A DNA stretch of 64,000 nucleotides from Pseudomonas sp. Os17. GTDB lineage: Bacteria; Pseudomonadota; Gammaproteobacteria; Pseudomonadales; Pseudomonadaceae. Within the stretch, counting starts at the first letter, position 1. Every line of letters starts with the position of its first letter. This document shows, one piece after another, positions 53,803 through 63,602 of this stretch. Location: assembly GCF_001547895.1 (NCBI RefSeq), contig NZ_AP014627.1, positions 4,157,501-4,221,500 of the forward strand. The letters run 5' to 3'. The position numbers were made by a program, and so were the translations under genes. The notes below the pieces were generated by a model. That model had not been told where the DNA came from, did not search any database, and was given only the letters and a program-made list of their open reading frames with translations.

Positions 53803-55340
53803 ACCGCCCCATCAACCCGCGCGCGACCCTGCTGACCGCCTCCGGGGTCTGCTCGCTGATCGTCCTGGATACCAACATCGTCGCCGTGGCCCTGCCGAGC
53901 ATCGCCCGGGACCTGGGGGCCAACTTCGCCGATATCGAATGGGTGGTCAGTGCCTACATGCTGGCCTTCGCCGCCCTGCTGCTGCCGGCGGGCAGCCTGG
54001 CAGACCGCTTCGGCCGCCGAAAGACCCTGCTCTGCGGCCTCGGTCTGTTCATCCTCGCCTCCCTGGGCTGCGGCGCCGCGCCCAACGCCCTGCTGCTGGA
54101 TATCGCCCGGGCCTGCAAGGGCGTGGGCGCGGCGCTGCTGCTGACCTCGGCCCTGGCCTCCATCGGCCACACCTTTCATGACGAGGCGGAACGGGCCAGG
54201 GCCTGGGCCTTCTGGGGCGCCTGCATGGGCATGGCGATGACCGCCGCGCCCACCGTCGGTGGGCTGATCACCGAATACTGCGGCTGGCGCTGGATCTTCT
54301 ACTTCAACCTGCCGGTGGGCGCCCTGCTGTTGTGGAGCGTGCTGCGCAACGTGCCCGAATCCCGGGATACCCAGGCCGCCCGCCTCGATCCCTGGGGCAG
54401 CCTGGCCTTCAGCGCCAGCCTGCTGTGCCTGATCTGGGGCCTGATCGAAGCCAACCGCATCGGCTGGAGTCACCCGGCCACCACCACCCGACTGCTGGCA
54501 GGTCTGGCCCTGCTGGGCCTGTTCGTGCTGATCGAACGCCTGCAACGCCGGCCCATGGTGGATCTGCAGCTGTTCCGTCACCCGCGTTTCATCGGCGCCC
54601 TGCTGGGCATGTTCGCCTACGCCGGCTGCGCCCAGGTGATGATGACCCTGCTGCCCTTCTACCTGCAGAACGGCCTGGGCTTCTCGGCCATTGCCTCGGG
54701 CCTGGGCATGCTGCCCTTCGCCCTGACCATGCTGATCTGCCCCCGGATCGGCGCACGCCTGGCGGGGCGTTATGCTCCGGCAACCCTGATGGCCGCCGGG
54801 CTGACCCTGGTGGGCAGCGGCAACCTGCTCAGCGCCTGGGCGGTGCACAGCGGCGGCTACCTGAGCTTCGCCCTGGCGATCGCCGTGACCGGCGCCGGGG
54901 CCGGCCTGCTCAACGGCGACACGCAGAAAAACATCATGGCCTGCGTCCCCCGGGAACGCACCGGCATGGCGTCGGGCATGAGCACCACCATGCGTTTCAG
55001 CGCCATCATGCTGGCCATCGGCGTGTTCGGTGCGCTGCTGGCCAGCCATACCCAGCAACTGTTGCAAGGCAGCCTGCGGCAACTGCCCGGGAACTGGGCG
55101 CTACACGCGCCGGACATCGCCTCCCGGGTGGTGGCCGGGGACATGCAAGGCGCCCTGGCTGGCCTGCCGCCGGAAGCCCGGGACCTGGTTGAGCCCCTGG
55201 CGCAGCAGGCGTTCGTCGGCGGCTTCGGGCTGGTGCTGGCGGTAGCGGGCCTGCTGGCCCTGCTCGGCGCGCTGGTGGTCGGGCGCCTGATGCGCAATCC
55301 CCTGCCCCAGGCGCAAGGGCTGGCCCTGAAGCTGGAGTAG
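53799..55340 (+). CDS. MFS exporter, DHA2 (14-TM) family
   Basis: 513 residues, about 14 hydrophobic segments. DHA2 marks: SLIVLDTNIVAVALPSIARDLG in helix 1 (the LD-x-T-I-VNVALP motif), LADRFGRRKTLL loop, and the GPTVGG-like motif C as AAPTVGGLI with RWIFYFNLPVG. The family exports drugs and cell-made compounds by proton antiport. Divergent from a LysR gene, and preceded by a coupled small ORF. A 15-base-arm hairpin ends the unit. Confidence 0.9.
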   Translation: MNRPINPRATLLTASGVCSLIVLDTNIVAVALPSIARDLGANFADIEWVVSAYMLAFAALLLPAGSLADRFGRRKTLLCGLGLFILASLGCGAAPNALLLDIARACKGVGAALLLTSALASIGHTFHDEAERARAWAFWGACMGMAMTAAPTVGGLITEYCGWRWIFYFNLPVGALLLWSVLRNVPESRDTQAARLDPWGSLAFSASLLCLIWGLIEANRIGWSHPATTTRLLAGLALLGLFVLIERLQRRPMVDLQLFRHPRFIGALLGMFAYAGCAQVMMTLLPFYLQNGLGFSAIASGLGMLPFALTMLICPRIGARLAGRYAPATLMAAGLTLVGSGNLLSAWAVHSGGYLSFALAIAVTGAGAGLLNGDTQKNIMACVPRERTGMASGMSTTMRFSAIMLAIGVFGALLASHTQQLLQGSLRQLPGNWALHAPDIASRVVAGDMQGALAGLPPEARDLVEPLAQQAFVGGFGLVLAVAGLLALLGALVVGRLMRNPLPQAQGLALKLE

Positions 55341-55347
55341 CCGCCCT

Positions 55348-55378
55348 GTACCCGCTGGCGCAGTGCGCCAGCGGGTAC
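55348..55378. terminator. Long perfect hairpin after the exporter
   Basis: GTACCCGCTGGCGCA and TGCGCCAGCGGGTAC with one base between them, eight bases beyond the stop codon. Strong stem without T-run; a likely transcript end or mRNA stabiliser. Confidence 0.6.
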
Positions 55379-55486
55379 AAGGCCCGAGGCTCGCTTGCAA
55401 TTTCATAACAGTGCGCCCATTGCTCCAGGGTTCAGTCCCCGACTAAGGTGCGCCCGGCCCCCCCTTCATGCCGTAACGAGGTGCAC

Positions 55487-56548
55487 ATGCCGCCTGCGAC
55501 CGTGATTGTGTTGGGCGCCGGGATTGTCGGCGCGTCCATTGCCTACCACCTGGCCCGCCAGGGCATGGCGGTGACGGTATTGGAACAGGCCGGCCCCGGC
55601 TCCGGCGTCACCGCCCATTCGTTTGCCTGGATCAACCCCCATGGCGCGTTTCCCGCCGCCGCCCGAGCATTGCGCTCCCAGGCCCTGGCGGACTATCGAC
55701 GGCTGCAGCAGGAACTGCCGGACCTGCAGATCCGCTGGTCCGGCGCCCTGTGCTACGACGCCGCCGAAGGTGCCGCCAGCCCCCTTGAGCCGTTGCCCGG
55801 CGGGTCGGCCCAGTGGATCGACCGGGCCCGGATCGCCGAGCTGGAACCCCACCTGCAACCATTGCCGGAGCGGGCCCGCTACGCCCCCGGCGAAGGCAGC
55901 CTGGACCCGGTCGCCGCCACCCGCGCCCTGCTGCAAGGCGCCCGTGACCTGGGGGCGCAGGTGTTCGAGCAGAGCCCGGGCCTGGGCCTGTGCGTCGAGA
56001 ACCGGCGGGTGATCGGGGTCGCAACCGCCACCGGCGTGGTGCGCGCCGAACACCTGGTCCTGGCCACCGGCTGCTGGACCCCGGCCTTGCTCCAACCCCT
56101 GGGCATCCACCTGCCGGTACAGGCTTCGCCGTCGATCCTGATCCGTGTCGATGCCCCGCCAGGCCTGGTCAAGACCCTGATTTCCAACAACCAGCTGGAG
56201 ATCCGCGAAGCGGCCGACGGCAGGCTGTTACTGGCGCAAGACTACCTCGACGCCGACGGTCCCCGCGGGCCGCAAGCCATCGCGCAGCAGGCCATGGCCA
56301 GCCTGCGGCGCGCGTTCCGCGGCGCCGAGAGCATCGCCTTGCGCAGCGTTGAAGTCGGCCAGCGCCCCATGCCCCAGGACCAGTTGCCCATCATTGGCCG
56401 CTGTGCGTCCTACCCGGGCCTTTACCTGGCCGTGATGCACGCCGGCGTGACCCTGGCCCCCACCGTGGGGCGCCTGATCGCCCAGGAACTGGCACTGGGG
56501 CAAGACTGCGCCGAACTCGCCGGCTGCCGCCCGGCGCGTTTTGCCTGA
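55487..56548 (+). CDS. FAD-dependent amino-acid oxidoreductase (DadA/DAO family)
   Basis: 353 residues from ATG 55487 with GAGG upstream. N-terminal Rossmann dinucleotide fold VIVLGAGIVGASIAYHLARQGMAVTVLEQ (G-x-G-x2-G at about residues 10-15, Glu near 36) and a C-terminal FAD contact RPMPQDQLPIIGRC with GVTLAPTVGRLIAQEL. This is the DAO superfamily of deaminating oxidases for D-amino acids, glycine or sarcosine. The N-terminal HSFAWINPHGAFP is normal for this branch. Single gene, no partner subunit; the substrate is not known. Confidence 0.87.
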   Translation: MPPATVIVLGAGIVGASIAYHLARQGMAVTVLEQAGPGSGVTAHSFAWINPHGAFPAAARALRSQALADYRRLQQELPDLQIRWSGALCYDAAEGAASPLEPLPGGSAQWIDRARIAELEPHLQPLPERARYAPGEGSLDPVAATRALLQGARDLGAQVFEQSPGLGLCVENRRVIGVATATGVVRAEHLVLATGCWTPALLQPLGIHLPVQASPSILIRVDAPPGLVKTLISNNQLEIREAADGRLLLAQDYLDADGPRGPQAIAQQAMASLRRAFRGAESIALRSVEVGQRPMPQDQLPIIGRCASYPGLYLAVMHAGVTLAPTVGRLIAQELALGQDCAELAGCRPARFA

Positions 56549-56729
56549 GGGATCAACCAACGGGCGCCCGATGGCGGCGCGGGGCCCCGGCCATGGGCTG
56601 AAAGGCAGCAACTTCAGGGCCCGGCGCCGCCCTAAAGAGTTCGTAAAGAATGCCGCGGCGGCCCCCGTTGTGCCCGGCAAATGCGCTTCAATAACGCTCA
56701 CGCCAAGCCTGAAACTCCCGGAGCACACC

Positions 56730-57179
56730 ATGAGCAAGCTTGCCCGCTACCTGCAGGTCGAAGACATTCTCCTGGCCGTCAACGTCTCGAACAAACAGCG
56801 GTTGTTCGAACAGGTGGGCCGTCATCTTCAGGAGACGCGACAGTTACCGGGCGATGGGGTCACGACCAGTCTGTGGCGCCGGGAGCTGGCCGCCAGTACC
56901 GCGATCGGCGATGGCGTGGCGCTGCCCCATGCCCGGCTTGCAGAACTGGACGGCATCCACGCCCTGTACCTGCGGCCGCAGAGCCCCATGGCCTTTGCCG
57001 CCCCCGACCATCAGCCGGTGAGCGATATTCTCGTGCTGCTGGTGCCCGCCCCCGCCGATCAGCAGCACCTGGACTTGCTGGCGGACACGGCCCGGCTGTT
57101 TTCCAACCCGCGCTTTCGCCAGGCGCTGCTGCGCTGCAAGGAAGCGGTACAGGTCAAGCAGCTGTTCGATCACTGGTAG
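56730..57179 (+). CDS. PTS EIIA domain protein, PtsN-like
   Basis: 149 residues from ATG 56730 with CGGAG nine bases upstream. EIIA of fructose/Ntr type: LQVEDILLAVNVSNKQRLFEQVGRHL, TAIGDGVALPHARL with His67 as the phosphorylation site, and DILVLLVPAPADQQHLDLLADTARLFSNPRFRQALL. It resembles EIIA-Ntr (ptsN), but the rpoN-linked genes are missing, so this may be a second, orphan copy. EIIA-Ntr relays phosphate from EI-Ntr/NPr and adjusts potassium and phosphate responses. A spacer of 181 bases separates it from the oxidoreductase. Confidence 0.88.
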   Translation: MSKLARYLQVEDILLAVNVSNKQRLFEQVGRHLQETRQLPGDGVTTSLWRRELAASTAIGDGVALPHARLAELDGIHALYLRPQSPMAFAAPDHQPVSDILVLLVPAPADQQHLDLLADTARLFSNPRFRQALLRCKEAVQVKQLFDHW

Positions 57180-57409
57180 GGCCAGCGCCGCCGAGCAGGC
57201 GCGGGGTCGATGGACACCGGTGGAGATAGCTCCAGGCCACCGATTGCCGCGCCGCACAAGATTTCCTCTATTGGCGGTTAGTCCAGTCATCCATTAACGT
57301 TCATGGCACCTCGCGCAGCCTGCTGCGTGAGGGGGATGCCTGTCCTGCGGTTGGCCCGGCAGCCAGATGGTCGTTGAAACCACTCACCGTTCGATCCATT
57401 CGAGTGATT

Positions 57410-59137
57410 ATGAAAGAGCGACAGCTGCCGCCCCCATCCCCCGGCGGCCGGCGACCGTGCAGCGGCCGCGCCGGTCGAGAACCCGCCCGACACCCTGCTC
57501 TGTTCGCCTTCGCCCTGCGGCCCTTGAGCCTGATCTGCTACGCCTGGCTGGCCGGCTGCGCGGTGGGGCCGGACTTCACTCGCCCCGAACTCGCGGCAGA
57601 CGCCGGCTACAGCGCCACGCCCCTGCCCGCCACCACCGCCTCGGCGCAGATCGCCAGCGGTGGCGCGGCGCAGCGCTGGGTGACCGGCATGGACATCCCC
57701 GGGCAATGGTGGACGCTGTTTCGCTCCCGGGAGCTCAATGCCCTGGTGGAGGAAGCGCTGCGGGCCAACCCGGATCTGAGCGCCGCCCAGGCCGCCCTGC
57801 GCCAGGCCAATGAGCAGTTGTATGCCGAGCAGGCTTCGCTGTTCCCGTCCCTCAGCGCCTCGGCGTCGAAAACCCGGGAAAAAGCCTCCGCCGCCAGCGC
57901 CCTGGGCACCGGCGGCGCGGCGGCGGCCGGTGGCTCGCCAGGGCAGATCTTCACCCTCAACTCGGCGTCGTTGACGGTGTCCTACGCGCCGGACGTGTTT
58001 GGCGGCAACCGTCGGCAGATCGAGGCCAGCGGCGCTCAGGTGGACTACCAGCGCTACCAGCTTGAAGCCGCCTACCTGACCCTGACCGCCAACCTGGTGA
58101 ACAGCGCCATCAGCCTGGCCTCGGTGCGCGACCAGATCGCCGCCACCGAAACCGTGATCGGCCTGCAGAGCGATCAGCTCGACCTGCTGCGGGCGCAACG
58201 CCGGCTCGGGGCCATCGGCGACAGCGACCTGCTGACCCAGGAAGCGACCCTGGCCCAGACCCGCGCCACCCTGCCAGCGCTGCAGAAGCAATTGGCGCAA
58301 ACCCGCAACCAGTTGCAGGCCTACCTCGGCCGCCTGCCCAGCCAGGACCGCGGCGAGCAGTTCCAGCTGGCGTCCCTGCACCTGCCCCAGGAACTGCCCC
58401 TGAGTCTGCCCTCGGCCCTGGTCGAGCAGCGCCCCGACGTGCGTGCCGCCGAGGCCCAGTTGCATCAGGCCAGCGCCAGTATCGGCGTGGCCATCGCCAA
58501 TCAGTTGCCGCAGTTCAGCATCACCGGTTCCCTGGGCTCCACGGCGCTGGCCGGCACCCGGCTGTTTTCCTCGGGCACCGGGGTCTGGAGCCTGGCCGGT
58601 TCGATCGCCCAGCCGATCTTCGACGCCGGCGCCCTGGAGCATCGCAAGCGCGCCGCGGTGGCCGCCTACGATGAGGCCGCCGCGCGCTATCGCAGCACGG
58701 TGATCGCCGCCTTCGAAGATGTGGCCAATGCCCTGCGCGCCCTGGAAGCCGACGCCGAGGCCCTCAAGCAGCAAGTGACTGCCGAGAGCGCCGCGCGCCA
58801 GAGCCTGGACCTGGCCCAGGCCCAGTACCGCCTGGGCGCCGTGGGCTACCTGAACCTGCTCACCGCCCAGCAGACCTACCAGAACGCCATTGTCAGCCGG
58901 GTCCGGGCCCAGGCCGCCCGCTACAGCGACACCGCCGCGCTGTTCCAGGCCCTGGGTGGCGGCTGGTGGCAACGCCGCGATGTCGATCCCGCCAGCCTCG
59001 GCAGCCCCGACCGTTTCGGCTGGCCGTCGCTCAAGGAGATGTATCCGCCGGCCCCTGGGCACGACCGCGACCACGCTCAAGTCGCGCCCGCGGCACCCGC
59101 GCCGGCGGCCCCCACCCGACCTGCACCCTTGCCCTAA
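57410..59137 (+). CDS. RND efflux outer-membrane channel lipoprotein (OprM family)
   Basis: 575 residues from ATG 57410 with a weak GAG site; the first 40 residues are unusual (Pro/Arg-rich) before the lipoprotein signal ending LAGCAVGPDFTRPEL, so the true start may be later. OprM/TolC fold with two repeats: WWTLFRSRELNALVEEALRANPDL..AQAALRQANEQLYAEQASLFPSLS and the central RPDVRAAEAQLHQASASIGVAIANQLPQFSITGSLG. It forms the channel that empties the pump through the outer membrane. First gene of the RND operon. Confidence 0.92.
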   Translation: MKERQLPPPSPGGRRPCSGRAGREPARHPALFAFALRPLSLICYAWLAGCAVGPDFTRPELAADAGYSATPLPATTASAQIASGGAAQRWVTGMDIPGQWWTLFRSRELNALVEEALRANPDLSAAQAALRQANEQLYAEQASLFPSLSASASKTREKASAASALGTGGAAAAGGSPGQIFTLNSASLTVSYAPDVFGGNRRQIEASGAQVDYQRYQLEAAYLTLTANLVNSAISLASVRDQIAATETVIGLQSDQLDLLRAQRRLGAIGDSDLLTQEATLAQTRATLPALQKQLAQTRNQLQAYLGRLPSQDRGEQFQLASLHLPQELPLSLPSALVEQRPDVRAAEAQLHQASASIGVAIANQLPQFSITGSLGSTALAGTRLFSSGTGVWSLAGSIAQPIFDAGALEHRKRAAVAAYDEAAARYRSTVIAAFEDVANALRALEADAEALKQQVTAESAARQSLDLAQAQYRLGAVGYLNLLTAQQTYQNAIVSRVRAQAARYSDTAALFQALGGGWWQRRDVDPASLGSPDRFGWPSLKEMYPPAPGHDRDHAQVAPAAPAPAAPTRPAPLP

Positions 59138-59149
59138 GTGAGATCCGCC

Positions 59150-60346
59150 ATGGCCGACGTCAATTCCAGCCCCTCCACCGCGCACCCCGCCGCGGCCCCG
59201 CAGACGCCGCGCAAGCGCCGCCTGCTGTGGCCCATGCTGATCATGCTGGGTGGGGTGCTGCTGATTGTCGCGGTGATCGGCGGGGTCAAGTTCGTGCAGA
59301 TTTCCAAGCTGATCGCCCAGGCCAAGGTGCCCCTGCCTCCCGCCGTGGTGACCGCGCTCAAGGCGCAGTACGAAGACTGGCAACCGAGCCTCTCGGCCGT
59401 CGGTTCGATGAAGACCGTGCGCGGGGTGGATGTCACCACCGAGGTCGGCGGCATCATTCGCAGCATCGGCTTCAAACCCGGCCAGGAAGTGGCGGCAGGT
59501 GACCTGCTGGTGCAATTGAATGCCGACGCCGACATCGCCCAGTTGCGCGCGCTGGAGGCCACGGCCAATCTGGCCGCCACGGTGCTCAAGCGCGACCGGG
59601 CACAGTTGGCGGTGAATGCGGTGTCCCAGGCCCAGGTCGAAGCCGACGAGGCGGACCTCAAGGCCAAGCTCGCGGCCGCCGAGCAGCAACGCGCGCTGGT
59701 GGCGAAAAAGAGCATCCGCGCGCCCTTCGCCGGCCGTATCGGGATCACCGGGATCAACCTCGGGCAGTACCTCAACCCCGGAGACAAGATCGCCAACCTG
59801 CAGACCTTCGACCCCATCTACATCGACTTCAACGTGCCCCAGACCCAGGTGCAGCAGATCGCCCTGGGCCAGAGCGTCACGGTCAGCGCCGACGGCCTGC
59901 CCAAGCAGCGCTTCAACGGTCGGGTCAGTTCCATCGACACCCAGTTCGATGCCAATACCCGCAACGTCACGGTGGAGGCCACCGTCGACAACCCCCGGCA
60001 CAGCCTGGTGCCGGGCATGTTCGCCCGGGCCGTGGTCGCCTCCGGCGGCACCCAGCGCTACCTGACCCTGCCCCAGACCTCGGTCACCTACAACCCTTAC
60101 GGCACCACGGTGTTCGTCGCCACCCAGAAGAACAACGAGCAAGGCGAGGCGCTGTTCACCGCGCAGCAGACCTTTATCGAAACCGGCCCGACCCGGGGCG
60201 ACCAGGTGGCGGTGCTGTCCGGCGTCAAGGAAGGCGACCTGGTGATCACCAGCGGCCAGATGAAGCTCAAGAACGGTTCGCCGGTGAAGATCGTCGACCG
60301 CGACGCGCCCTTGAACGATCCCTCCCCGACGCCACAAGAACACTAG
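59150..60346 (+). CDS. RND efflux periplasmic adaptor (membrane-fusion protein)
   Basis: 398 residues from ATG 59150. One N-terminal membrane anchor (LLWPMLIMLGGVLLIVAVIGGVKFV), no lipobox, so anchored by a helix rather than by lipid. Then lipoyl half domains (EVGGIIRSIGFKPGQEVAAGDLLVQLN and SIRAPFAGRIGI), a helical hairpin, and beta-barrel/membrane-proximal part (PKQRFNGRVSSIDTQFDANTRNVTVEATVDN, LVPGMFARAVV). It links pump and channel. It starts 12 bases after the channel gene stop. Confidence 0.93.
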   Translation: MADVNSSPSTAHPAAAPQTPRKRRLLWPMLIMLGGVLLIVAVIGGVKFVQISKLIAQAKVPLPPAVVTALKAQYEDWQPSLSAVGSMKTVRGVDVTTEVGGIIRSIGFKPGQEVAAGDLLVQLNADADIAQLRALEATANLAATVLKRDRAQLAVNAVSQAQVEADEADLKAKLAAAEQQRALVAKKSIRAPFAGRIGITGINLGQYLNPGDKIANLQTFDPIYIDFNVPQTQVQQIALGQSVTVSADGLPKQRFNGRVSSIDTQFDANTRNVTVEATVDNPRHSLVPGMFARAVVASGGTQRYLTLPQTSVTYNPYGTTVFVATQKNNEQGEALFTAQQTFIETGPTRGDQVAVLSGVKEGDLVITSGQMKLKNGSPVKIVDRDAPLNDPSPTPQEH

Positions 60347-60355
60347 GGCCCGGCC

Positions 60356-63300
60356 ATGAATTTCACCGACACCTTCATCAAGCGCCCGGTCTGGGCCGTG
60401 GTGGTCTCGCTGTTCATCCTGATCCTGGGTCTGCGCTCGATCTTCGAGTTGCCGGTCAACCAGTGGCCGCGCACGGAAAACACCGTGGTGACCATCAGCA
60501 CCTACTACTACGGCGCGGATGCGGCGACGGTGGCCGGTTTCATCACCCAGCCCCTGGAAGCGGCGATCGCCCAGGCCCAGGGCATCGACTACCTGTCCTC
60601 CACCAGCATCACCGGGCTGTCCACCATCACCGCGACCCTGCGCCTGAACTATGACTCGAGCAAGGCGCTGACCGAGATCAACACCCAGGTCAACTCGGTG
60701 AAGAACCAGCTGCCGGCCCAGGCCCAGGAGCCGGTGCTGACGGTGGCGGTGGGCCAGACCACCGATGCCATGTACCTGGGGTTCTACAGCGACACCCTGG
60801 CCACCAACAACATCACCGATTACCTGGTGCGGGTGGTCAAGCCCAAGCTCGACTCCCTGGAAGGCGTACAGACTGCGGAAATTCTCGGCGGCCGCCAGTT
60901 CGCCCTGCGCGCCTGGCTCGATCCCGACAAGCTGGCGGCCCACAACGTCACCGCCCAGGACGTGGCCAGCGCCCTGGCCAACAACAACTACCTGTCCGCC
61001 GTGGGCTCGACCAAGGGCCAGATGATCACCGTGGACCTCACCGCCGGCACCGACCTGCACACGGTGGACGAATTCAAGCGCCTGGTGGTCAAGCACAACG
61101 GCGACGCCCTGGTCTACCTGGAAGACCTGGGCACCGTCACCCTGGGGGCCGAAAGCTACGACAGCAGCGTGGCCTTCTCCGGCAAGCGTTCGGTGTTCAT
61201 CGGCATCAAGGCAGCGCCAACGGCCAACATCCTCAATGTCGCCGAGAACGTGCGCAAAGCCTTTCCCGACCTGCAATCGCAATTGCCCGCCGGGGTGCGC
61301 GGCGAGATCGTCTACGACTCCACGGCGTTCATCAACACCTCGATCTACGAGGTGGTCAAGACCCTGGTGGAAGCCATGGTCATCGTCTCGGTGGTGATCT
61401 ACCTGTTCCTCGGTTCGTTCCGCGCGGTGATCGTGCCCCTGGTGGCGATCCCGCTGTCGCTGGTGGGCACCTTCTTCGTCATGTACCTGCTGGGCTACTC
61501 CATCAACCTGCTGACCCTGCTGGCCCTGGTGCTGGCCATCGGCCTGGTGGTCGACGACGCGATCATCGTGGTGGAGAACGTCGACCGGCACATCAAGGAG
61601 GAAGGCAAGGGAGCGCTGGAGGCCGCGCTGCTGGCGGCCCGGGAGCTGGGCGGCCCGATCGTCGCCATGACCGTGGTGCTGATCGCCGCCTACGTGCCCA
61701 TCGGCCTGCGCAGCGGCCTGACCGGGGCGCTGTTCAAGGAGTTCTGTTTTTCCCTGGCCGGCGCGGTGACGGTGTCGGCGGTGATCGCCCTGACCCTGTC
61801 GCCGATGATGACCTCGCGATTGTTCAAGAACGGCCAGGAAGAAGGCCGCTTCGCCCAGCGCCTGGATCGCGGCTTCGACTGGTTGCGGGGGCACTATCAC
61901 CGGGTGCTGGCCGCCGGGCTGAACATCTGGCCGGTGCTGGTGACCTTCGGCTTCCTGCTGTTCCTGCTGGTGGCCGCCAGCGGCATGACCGCCAAGAGCG
62001 AGCTGTCGCCCACCGAGGACCAGGGCCTGGTGTTCATGCAGATCAAGGGCGCGCCCACCGCTTCGCCGCAGCAGATGGAGCGGATTGCCGACCAGGCGTT
62101 CCAGATCGCCAACAAGGAGCCCGAGTACCTGCAGATGTTCCAGCTGACCGGGCTGCCGTCGCTGAACCAGGGACTGGGCGGGGTGTTGCTCAAGTCCTGG
62201 GAAGACCGCAGCCGCACCCAGGCGCAGCTGATCCTCGACCTGCAGCAGAAATGGAACCAGGTGCCCGGCGCCGCCATCGCCGCCTTCCCCCTGCCGTCAC
62301 TGCCGGGGGCCCAGGGCCTGCCGGTGCAGTTCGTGATCACCACCACCGAGTCGGTGGAAAACCTCAACGAAGTGGCCCAGGCGGTGCTGGCCGAAGCCAC
62401 CAAGCAGCAGCTGTTCTGGTTCTCCGACCTGGACCTCAAGCTCGACAAGCCCCAGGCCAAACTGGTGGTGGACCGGGAAAAGATCGCCGCCCTGGGCATG
62501 ACCCAGGCCGACGTCGGCGCGGCGCTGTCGGCGGCCCTGGGGGGCAACTACGTGAACTACTTCTCCACCGCCGGGCGCTCCTACCGGGTGATCCCCCAGG
62601 TGCTGCAGGTGGACCGCCTGAACCCGCAGCAGATCCTCGACTACTACATCCGCACCCCATCGGGGAGCATGATCCCGGCCAGCACCGTGGCCCATATCGA
62701 GACGTCCACGGAACCGGAGTCGATCAACCACTTCCAGCAACTCAACTCGGCCACCCTGTCCGGCGTCAGCGGCCTGTCCCAGGGCGAGCTGCTGGCCAAG
62801 CTCAAGGGCATCCTGGAACAGGTGGCGCCTGCGGGCTACTCCAGCGACTACGCCGGCGAATCGCGGCAGTTCATCCAGGAATCCGGAGGCTTCGTCGGCC
62901 TGCTGCTGTTCTCGATCCTGATCGTCTACCTGGCCCTGGCGTTCCAGTTCGAGAGCTACCGCGACCCGGTGGTGATCCTGTTCTCGGTGCCGCCGGCGCT
63001 GTTCGGCGCCCTGGCCTTCATCACCATGGGCTTTGCCTCGATCAACGTGTACACCCAGGTCGGCCTGGTGACCCTGCTGGGGCTGATCACCAAGCACGGC
63101 ATCCTCATCGTGCAGTTCGCCAACCAGTTGCAACTGGCCGGCTACAGCAAGCGCGAGGCCATCGAAGAGGCGGCGGCGGTGCGCCTGCGACCGATCCTGA
63201 TGACCACCGCGGCCATGGTCCTGGGGGTGGTGCCGCTGGTCTGGGCTTCCGGCGCCGGCGCCGCGGGCCGCCACGACATGGGCCTGGTGATCTTCGCCGG

Positions 63301-63433
63301 GCTGTCCATCGGCACCCTGCTGACCCTGTTCATGGTGCCGGCCATGTACCTGTTCATCGGCACCACCCACTCTGCGGTCGCCCATACGGCACCTGGCCCA
63401 GTGACCGGCGAGGACGTTGCACACCGGGCCTGA
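60356..63433 (+). CDS. RND multidrug efflux pump, HAE-1 family inner-membrane transporter
   Basis: 1025 residues, full-length HAE-1 RND pump. TM1 FIKRPVWAVVVSLFILILGL; first periplasmic porter domain (QWPRTENTVVTISTYYYGAD); proton-relay Asp-Asp pair in TM4 (LVVDDAIIVVENV) and Lys in TM10 (GLITKHGILIVQFANQ); second loop with TEDQGLVFMQIKG. The order channel-adaptor-pump on one strand with short gaps makes an operon. Reads as MexI/VexK-like rather than MexB-like, but that subfamily call is by eye. No regulator adjacent within the window. Confidence 0.95.
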   Translation: MNFTDTFIKRPVWAVVVSLFILILGLRSIFELPVNQWPRTENTVVTISTYYYGADAATVAGFITQPLEAAIAQAQGIDYLSSTSITGLSTITATLRLNYDSSKALTEINTQVNSVKNQLPAQAQEPVLTVAVGQTTDAMYLGFYSDTLATNNITDYLVRVVKPKLDSLEGVQTAEILGGRQFALRAWLDPDKLAAHNVTAQDVASALANNNYLSAVGSTKGQMITVDLTAGTDLHTVDEFKRLVVKHNGDALVYLEDLGTVTLGAESYDSSVAFSGKRSVFIGIKAAPTANILNVAENVRKAFPDLQSQLPAGVRGEIVYDSTAFINTSIYEVVKTLVEAMVIVSVVIYLFLGSFRAVIVPLVAIPLSLVGTFFVMYLLGYSINLLTLLALVLAIGLVVDDAIIVVENVDRHIKEEGKGALEAALLAARELGGPIVAMTVVLIAAYVPIGLRSGLTGALFKEFCFSLAGAVTVSAVIALTLSPMMTSRLFKNGQEEGRFAQRLDRGFDWLRGHYHRVLAAGLNIWPVLVTFGFLLFLLVAASGMTAKSELSPTEDQGLVFMQIKGAPTASPQQMERIADQAFQIANKEPEYLQMFQLTGLPSLNQGLGGVLLKSWEDRSRTQAQLILDLQQKWNQVPGAAIAAFPLPSLPGAQGLPVQFVITTTESVENLNEVAQAVLAEATKQQLFWFSDLDLKLDKPQAKLVVDREKIAALGMTQADVGAALSAALGGNYVNYFSTAGRSYRVIPQVLQVDRLNPQQILDYYIRTPSGSMIPASTVAHIETSTEPESINHFQQLNSATLSGVSGLSQGELLAKLKGILEQVAPAGYSSDYAGESRQFIQESGGFVGLLLFSILIVYLALAFQFESYRDPVVILFSVPPALFGALAFITMGFASINVYTQVGLVTLLGLITKHGILIVQFANQLQLAGYSKREAIEEAAAVRLRPILMTTAAMVLGVVPLVWASGAGAAGRHDMGLVIFAGLSIGTLLTLFMVPAMYLFIGTTHSAVAHTAPGPVTGEDVAHRA

Positions 63434-63602
63434 GCCGGCAGCCGAAGTTGCTGCAGCCTTTTCCGCGCTCCGGGCCACGTAGCAAGGTGCCAAGCCTGGC
63501 GGGTTCGACAAAAGAACAAGAGGCCTGTTGTCAGCTCCAGGACCTGCGCCACGTTGAGCAAAGCGGTAAGCGCTTCCGGGCGCCGCCGCGCCAGGCATGG
63601 TG

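Noticed and set aside
57287..61900. A 1537-codon open frame on the minus strand
   Set aside because: It is antisense to the RND channel, adaptor and pump genes, has low-complexity Gly/His/Gln/Arg composition and no domain; high GC content explains the absence of stops.
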